Position numbers and translations under genes: made by a program. A DNA stretch of 39,435 bases from Sphingomonadales bacterium EhC05 (GTDB taxonomy: Bacteria > Pseudomonadota > Alphaproteobacteria > Sphingomonadales > Sphingomonadaceae). Of the stretch, positions 36,116-39,435 are shown one piece after another. Numbering within the stretch: position 1 is the first letter of the stretch; each line of letters begins with the position of its first letter. The notes below the pieces were generated by a model. That model was not told where the DNA came from. It worked only from the letters and a program-made list of their open reading frames with translations, and searched no databases. The stretch spans positions 587 through 40,021 of the forward strand of contig LXYP01000016.1 in NCBI GenBank assembly GCA_001650955.1, given 5' to 3'.

Positions 36116-36913
36116 ATGAAAAAACTAGCTTTGGTTATGTCCGCGATGGCGCTGGGTCTTTTGCCTTCGACCATAGCTGCGCAAGATTCTGCTGCTGAAG
36201 AGACCGCATCTGCAATTGACAGTCAGGCCGTAAGCATCGCGCGAGCCTCGACAGAGTTTCTTGCAGACTTGCCAGCGCTGCAAACAGGCTGGTTTGTAAC
36301 CTATGATGAAATCATCGCAGGCCGCGAGAAGAAAACCTATATCTGGAGTGGTTCTAGCGCATTGGAGCGCGGCAAAGGCTATCGTTCTACCAGCGAGCGC
36401 GGAGATAGCACCCGCGAATATGTCTATGACGGCAACGACTTTACCGTCGCATCGCTCGACCGGGGATATTATGCCAGTTTAAGCATCTCGGGCTCATTCG
36501 ATAATTTGGTGACAAATCTCCAAGAAAATCATGGCATCACCTTGCCTGTCTGGGAAGTTTTCAGCGTTCAGAATGGAGGCGCGTTTCTCGATGATATTGT
36601 CGAAGCCACTTATCACGGGGTCACGCTTGTCGGCGGCACGGCGGCGCACCATCTTTCCTTCCGGTCTTCGTCAGAAGATCGGCAAATGTGGATAGCTACC
36701 GACCCGGAACGCCCGGTACCGTTGATGGTGGTCGGCACGGATCCTTATCAGCAAGGCTGGCCGCAATATCACGCCTTTTTTCACAATTGGAACACGGCGC
36801 CAAAATTCCAACCTGATATGTATTCTTTTGATGCCGGCGATGATTTGAGACGGGTAACATTGCCCCAATTGCGGGCGGAAGCTGGTGGTGGCGAAATCGA
36901 AACTGGCCAATAG
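36116..36913 (+). CDS. DUF2092-family secreted protein
   Basis: The 265-residue protein has a signal peptide (about 1-22, MKKLALVMSAMALGLLPSTIAAQ). The mature region fits DUF2092 (SIARASTEFLADLPALQTGWFVTYDE, a YVYDGNDFTVASLDRGYYASL stretch, and HHLSFRSSSEDRQMWIATD). Members are periplasmic, with a LolA/LolB-like fold predicted, and their role is unknown. ATG 36116 is chosen for the signal peptide and an AAAGGA nearby; ATG 36050 would add 22 residues before it. The next gene starts 10 bases after the stop, so the two are co-transcribed. Confidence 0.82.
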   Translation: MKKLALVMSAMALGLLPSTIAAQDSAAEETASAIDSQAVSIARASTEFLADLPALQTGWFVTYDEIIAGREKKTYIWSGSSALERGKGYRSTSERGDSTREYVYDGNDFTVASLDRGYYASLSISGSFDNLVTNLQENHGITLPVWEVFSVQNGGAFLDDIVEATYHGVTLVGGTAAHHLSFRSSSEDRQMWIATDPERPVPLMVVGTDPYQQGWPQYHAFFHNWNTAPKFQPDMYSFDAGDDLRRVTLPQLRAEAGGGEIETGQ

Positions 36914-36923
36914 GGAGAAGATA

Positions 36924-37766
36924 ATGGAAAAACTCCTCCTTTCCTCAATAGCAGCTCTGGCGATGCTATTTTCGTCGCCCGAAGCAGTGTTGACGCTTTC
37001 CTTTCAGCCTGATCAAGCGGCGGCTCAGAAAGGAGGCTTTCGAGGTCCGGCTCAGAAACCAAATATCACGCGCCCGCGTCCGCAAACAAAGCCTTCTTTC
37101 AACAAACCAAGACCTTTTCCCTCTGCACGTCCCCGACCCAGTTTCAACCGACCTAGCACCCGACCACGACCCAGACCGCAAACGCGGCCTACTCCGATAA
37201 CGCGGCCTCGACCGAGCTTGCGGCCCAATCTTCGTCCCAATCAACCTAACCGGCCCAACGCCAATCGCCCAAGCAATGGCAGGCCTCCTGCTTGGAACAA
37301 GCCCAACCGTCCCGAGTCTGGATTGCCCGGCAATGGTCGTCCTCCTGCTTGGAATAAACCCAATCGCCCCAACAAACCCAGCGTGGGGCCGCCCAACAAC
37401 GGTCGTCCACCCGCCTGGAACAAACCGAACCGACCCAATCGCCCTGGTGCGGGTCGACCTCCTGGCTGGCGTCCACCGCATTGGCGGCCGCCAAATTGGA
37501 GACCGCCCTTTTTTCGCCCACCTTATTATCGGCCATATCACAATCTATGGGGTCGCCCTTACTGGTTCCCCCGGCTCGGTTGGTATCATTCATATCCGAC
37601 CAGAGGATCAACAATGGTGATCGTCGCCGAGCTGCCGGATAATTGCGACAACATCTATTCAACCGATGAAACCCTCTACGAATGCAGGGGTATTCTCTAT
37701 CGTGAAACCTATTTGCGCGGGGAATTGGTGTATGAAGTGATCACCGATCTAGATGATCTGCGCTAG
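36924..37766 (+). CDS. Secreted Pro/Arg/Asn-rich repeat protein
   Basis: The 280-residue protein has a hydrophobic leader (about 1-35, up to QAAAQ). About 180 residues follow of very basic, Pro/Arg/Asn-rich low-complexity sequence. It includes three copies of a unit close to NGRPPAWNKPNRP and a Trp/Tyr-rich run (WRPPHWRPPNWRPPFF). A short C-terminal domain of about 45 residues has two cysteines (DNCDN, YECRG) that could form a disulphide. I do not recognise a named family. Basic Pro-rich segments like this may bind peptidoglycan, nucleic acid or anionic polymers; that is inference. AGGGAG lies just upstream of ATG 36924. It sits between DUF2092 and DUF4136 genes in one unit. Confidence 0.8.
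   Translation: MEKLLLSSIAALAMLFSSPEAVLTLSFQPDQAAAQKGGFRGPAQKPNITRPRPQTKPSFNKPRPFPSARPRPSFNRPSTRPRPRPQTRPTPITRPRPSLRPNLRPNQPNRPNANRPSNGRPPAWNKPNRPESGLPGNGRPPAWNKPNRPNKPSVGPPNNGRPPAWNKPNRPNRPGAGRPPGWRPPHWRPPNWRPPFFRPPYYRPYHNLWGRPYWFPRLGWYHSYPTRGSTMVIVAELPDNCDNIYSTDETLYECRGILYRETYLRGELVYEVITDLDDLR
37265..37445 (+). repeat. Three short in-frame repeats in the Pro-rich gene
   Basis: Units coding for NGRPPAWNKPNRP start near 37274, 37331 and 37397, about 57 and 66 bases apart. Codons differ between copies although the peptide is the same, so the repeat is maintained at protein level and is not a recent DNA duplication. Confidence 0.8.
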
Positions 37767-37810
37767 TCGCCCAGAGATGATAGCAATTTGAACGTTCCGG
37801 AGATTTACAA

Positions 37811-38398
37811 ATGACCTCAAAATTTCGAACTCTGTTGGCCGTCTGTCTTTCGCTTGCACTTGCAGCCTGTGTAACAACTCCCCGAATTACCGTGGATAGC
37901 GATCCAAATCAGAATTTCTCGAATTATTCCACTTTTGCCTGGGCTTCCGACCGTCCAATGATCGCAGTTGGAGATCACAATATCTCTGCCTTGGTGCAAA
38001 AGGAAATTGCAGATTCAATCAAGACAACGTTGACATCGAGAGGCTATCAATATGTGGAAAATCTCCAGTCCGCTGATTTTGCTGTCTCCTACACGGTCGG
38101 CGCACGCGATAAAGTGAGCGTTGATACCTACCCGGATTTCTTCTTTCGCGATCGTCTGGAATGGGGTTGGGGAGGACAATATTTTCGACCCTATAGATCC
38201 TCCATTCCGGTGGAACGCACGGTGGTCAAAAACTATACTGAAGGAACGCTGTCCGTTGATATTTATGACGTAAAGCGCAAAAGCCCGGTGTGGCATGGCG
38301 CCGGAAAACGGCGTCTTTCACGGAAGGAACTGAGCGGCAAGGATACGGACATTCAGACAGACGTCCAAACTCTATTGGCAGGATTTCCGCCGCAGTAA
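37811..38398 (+). CDS. DUF4136 domain lipoprotein
   Basis: The 195-residue protein has a lipoprotein signal (LALAACVTTP, lipid-linked Cys near residue 20) and a DUF4136 domain. Visible features are ITVDSDPNQNFSNYSTFAW, the IADSIKTTLTSRGYQYV helix and ADFAVSYTVGARDKV. A late strand GTLSVDIYDVKRKSPVWHGAGKR completes the pattern. Members are small envelope lipoproteins of unknown role. GGAG lies 8 bases before the ATG. It is 44 bases after the Pro-rich protein gene and likely in the same transcription unit. Confidence 0.88.
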   Translation: MTSKFRTLLAVCLSLALAACVTTPRITVDSDPNQNFSNYSTFAWASDRPMIAVGDHNISALVQKEIADSIKTTLTSRGYQYVENLQSADFAVSYTVGARDKVSVDTYPDFFFRDRLEWGWGGQYFRPYRSSIPVERTVVKNYTEGTLSVDIYDVKRKSPVWHGAGKRRLSRKELSGKDTDIQTDVQTLLAGFPPQ

Positions 38399-38612
38399 AT
38401 TGCCTGGGACGGCGTGAGAAAACCGAATTCTTGCACCCTTCAGGTCAGCCCTTGATCCCTAGAATATATGCTGGCGTGCGGCTCGCATCTGTTCCGAAAT
38501 GTCACGGTGGAATCTGCTATTCGCGAAAACTGACAATCTGGTGTATAGACTCGCCATATTGAAAGTTTAAAAGGCTTCGGACGCCTGAAAAGCAAATAGA
38601 AGGAATCGCGAC

Positions 38613-39173
38613 ATGACCTCTCAAGCCACCTTTACCAAAATGCAGGATGGAACACCCGAAGAGTGGGCGATTATTGGCGCTGCGCACAAAGAGGAATTTA
38701 AAAATACCGCTGATCGCTTTATCGATCTGCTGAAGTCTTTGGAACAGCACACGCTCGGTTTCGCCTGTGATCAACTCCAGCATTCCTTGATGACCGGCAC
38801 GCTTGCGCGCAGGGATGGCGCTACTGATGAGCAAATCGTCATCGCCCTCTGTCATGACATTGGAAAAGCAATCAATGTGCCCAATCACGGCCCGATCGCT
38901 GCAGAGATGATGCGGCCCTATATCAGTGACGATAGCTACCAGGTGATACGCAATCATCAGGCATTTCAGGGTGAGCATTATTATCATTATATGGGTGCGC
39001 CGACCGATCTTCGGAACCAATGGTCGGAAGAACCTTGGTATGACCTTGCAGTCAAACTGGTTGATGTTTGGGATGCACCGGCTTTCGATCCAGATTTCGA
39101 AGTCGATTCTCTTGAAAGCTTTGAACCCCTGATGCGCAAGGTGTTCCACGATAATCCTGTCGCTATTGGATAG
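38613..39173 (+). CDS. Small HD-domain protein with PhnZ/MIOX-like two-metal ligand set
   Basis: The 186-residue protein has the ligand order H57, H81-D82, H92, H115, D151 (QHSLMTG, CHDIGKAI, NHGPIAAE, NHQAFQG, KLVDVWDA). That H...HD...H...H...D set builds a two-metal HD site. It is used by ordinary phosphohydrolases and also by the mixed-valence di-iron oxygenases PhnZ, TmpB and myo-inositol oxygenase. The 24-residue spacing from first His to the HD pair equals that in PhnZ, and the overall length is similar. No added nucleotide-binding domain is present. AAGGA lies about 8 bases before the ATG. It stands alone; no phosphonate genes surround it. Confidence 0.82.
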   Translation: MTSQATFTKMQDGTPEEWAIIGAAHKEEFKNTADRFIDLLKSLEQHTLGFACDQLQHSLMTGTLARRDGATDEQIVIALCHDIGKAINVPNHGPIAAEMMRPYISDDSYQVIRNHQAFQGEHYYHYMGAPTDLRNQWSEEPWYDLAVKLVDVWDAPAFDPDFEVDSLESFEPLMRKVFHDNPVAIG

Positions 39174-39435
39174 CCTTAGTTTCAGTCAAGCCTGAGGTCG
39201 CGTGAGATCATATTGGGTCTCGCCGACTATCATTTCCTATTGGCCGCTCAGGGGCGGGCGGGCAAGCCGCTAGTGCGCGCGATGGGTGCAAAACGGACAC
39301 TGGAAACTATTGGCTTTGACGCCTTCGCTAGATTGATATCTATAAAACACGGCAAGTCAGAATGGCTTACTTTTTTGCGTTGAAGTCAATGATAGGCCAC
39401 CTCTAAAAATGCTCTTTCGTGTGCGCCGATTTTCT
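39174..39435. other. Right-hand end, no supported gene
   Basis: A plus frame from 39180 to a TGA at 39381-39383 is open for 67 codons and reads plausibly (ILGLADYHFLLAAQGRAG, TLETIGFDAFARL). Its only ATG is at 39282, giving 33 residues, and I do not recognise it. It may be a gene remnant or chance. Nothing else stands out before the edge. Confidence 0.25.

Noticed and set aside
37265-37445. CRISPR-like spaced repeats
   Set aside because: The repeats are in frame, coding (NGRPPAWNKPNRP), differ at third positions and number only three. No cas genes are present.
28097-39173. PhnY/PhnZ-like phosphonate pair formed by the TauD-type and HD-type genes
   Set aside because: The genes lie nearly 10 kb apart in different transcription units with opposite-strand genes between them, and no phosphonate transporter or lyase gene is nearby.

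Overview
The window looks like one chromosomal stretch from a Gram-negative, aerobic, heterotrophic alphaproteobacterium. The gene mix suggests a moderate-GC, probably aquatic or marine member of the Sphingomonadales. This rests on a FecI/FecR/TonB-receptor trio, lipoproteins and outer-membrane barrels, an IorAB-type molybdenum hydroxylase, a vanadium haloperoxidase, a Baeyer-Villiger-type monooxygenase and sodium symporters. The taxonomic placement is inference; there is no rRNA or other marker gene here. I see no tRNA, rRNA, CRISPR array, insertion sequence or phage gene.

Layout. (1) 1-10655, minus strand: one giant open reading frame of at least 3551 codons, running off the left edge. It encodes a filamentous-haemagglutinin-type surface exoprotein with a long signal peptide, an N-terminal TPS-like domain, a Gly-rich stretch and degenerate internal repeats. 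(2) 11178-14027, minus: iorB-iorA-like molybdenum hydroxylase operon. (3) 14317-22239, plus: FecI-type ECF sigma factor, FecR-type anti-sigma, STN-domain TonB receptor, vanadium-dependent haloperoxidase, outer-membrane barrel protein and di-haem cytochrome c peroxidase. (4) 22357-26586, minus: lipoprotein amidohydrolase, AGCS sodium/amino-acid symporter and an XRE-cupin regulator. (5) 26718-29821, plus: aldehyde dehydrogenase, TauD/TfdA dioxygenase and class I glutamine amidotransferase, divergent from the XRE-cupin gene. (6) 29973-34384, minus: a fusion of a Baeyer-Villiger-type flavin monooxygenase with an alpha/beta-hydrolase esterase, then a DUF4403 protein. (7) 34820-39173, plus: GltS-type symporter, DUF2092 protein, a Pro/Arg/Asn-rich secreted protein, a DUF4136 lipoprotein and a small HD-domain protein with a two-metal ligand set like PhnZ/MIOX.

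The most interesting part is region 3. The haloperoxidase and the di-haem peroxidase are both peroxide-dependent envelope enzymes. They are preceded by the same bipartite element, GTGCGGGTG-N10-GCGGCGTT, with identical 10-base spacing. In both cases it is followed immediately by an inverted repeat whose right arm contains the Shine-Dalgarno sequence. I propose that this is the promoter used by the adjacent ECF sigma factor. The hairpin would fold only in read-through transcripts, silencing translation unless the dedicated promoter fires. That would make 14317-22239 a surface-signalling-controlled haloperoxidase/peroxidase regulon. The repeated element and the hairpins are visible in the sequence; the mechanism is inference.

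Region 5 looks like a catabolic operon for an amine- or amino-acid-derived substrate I cannot name. The fusion in region 6 could convert a ketone to an ester and hydrolyse it within one polypeptide.
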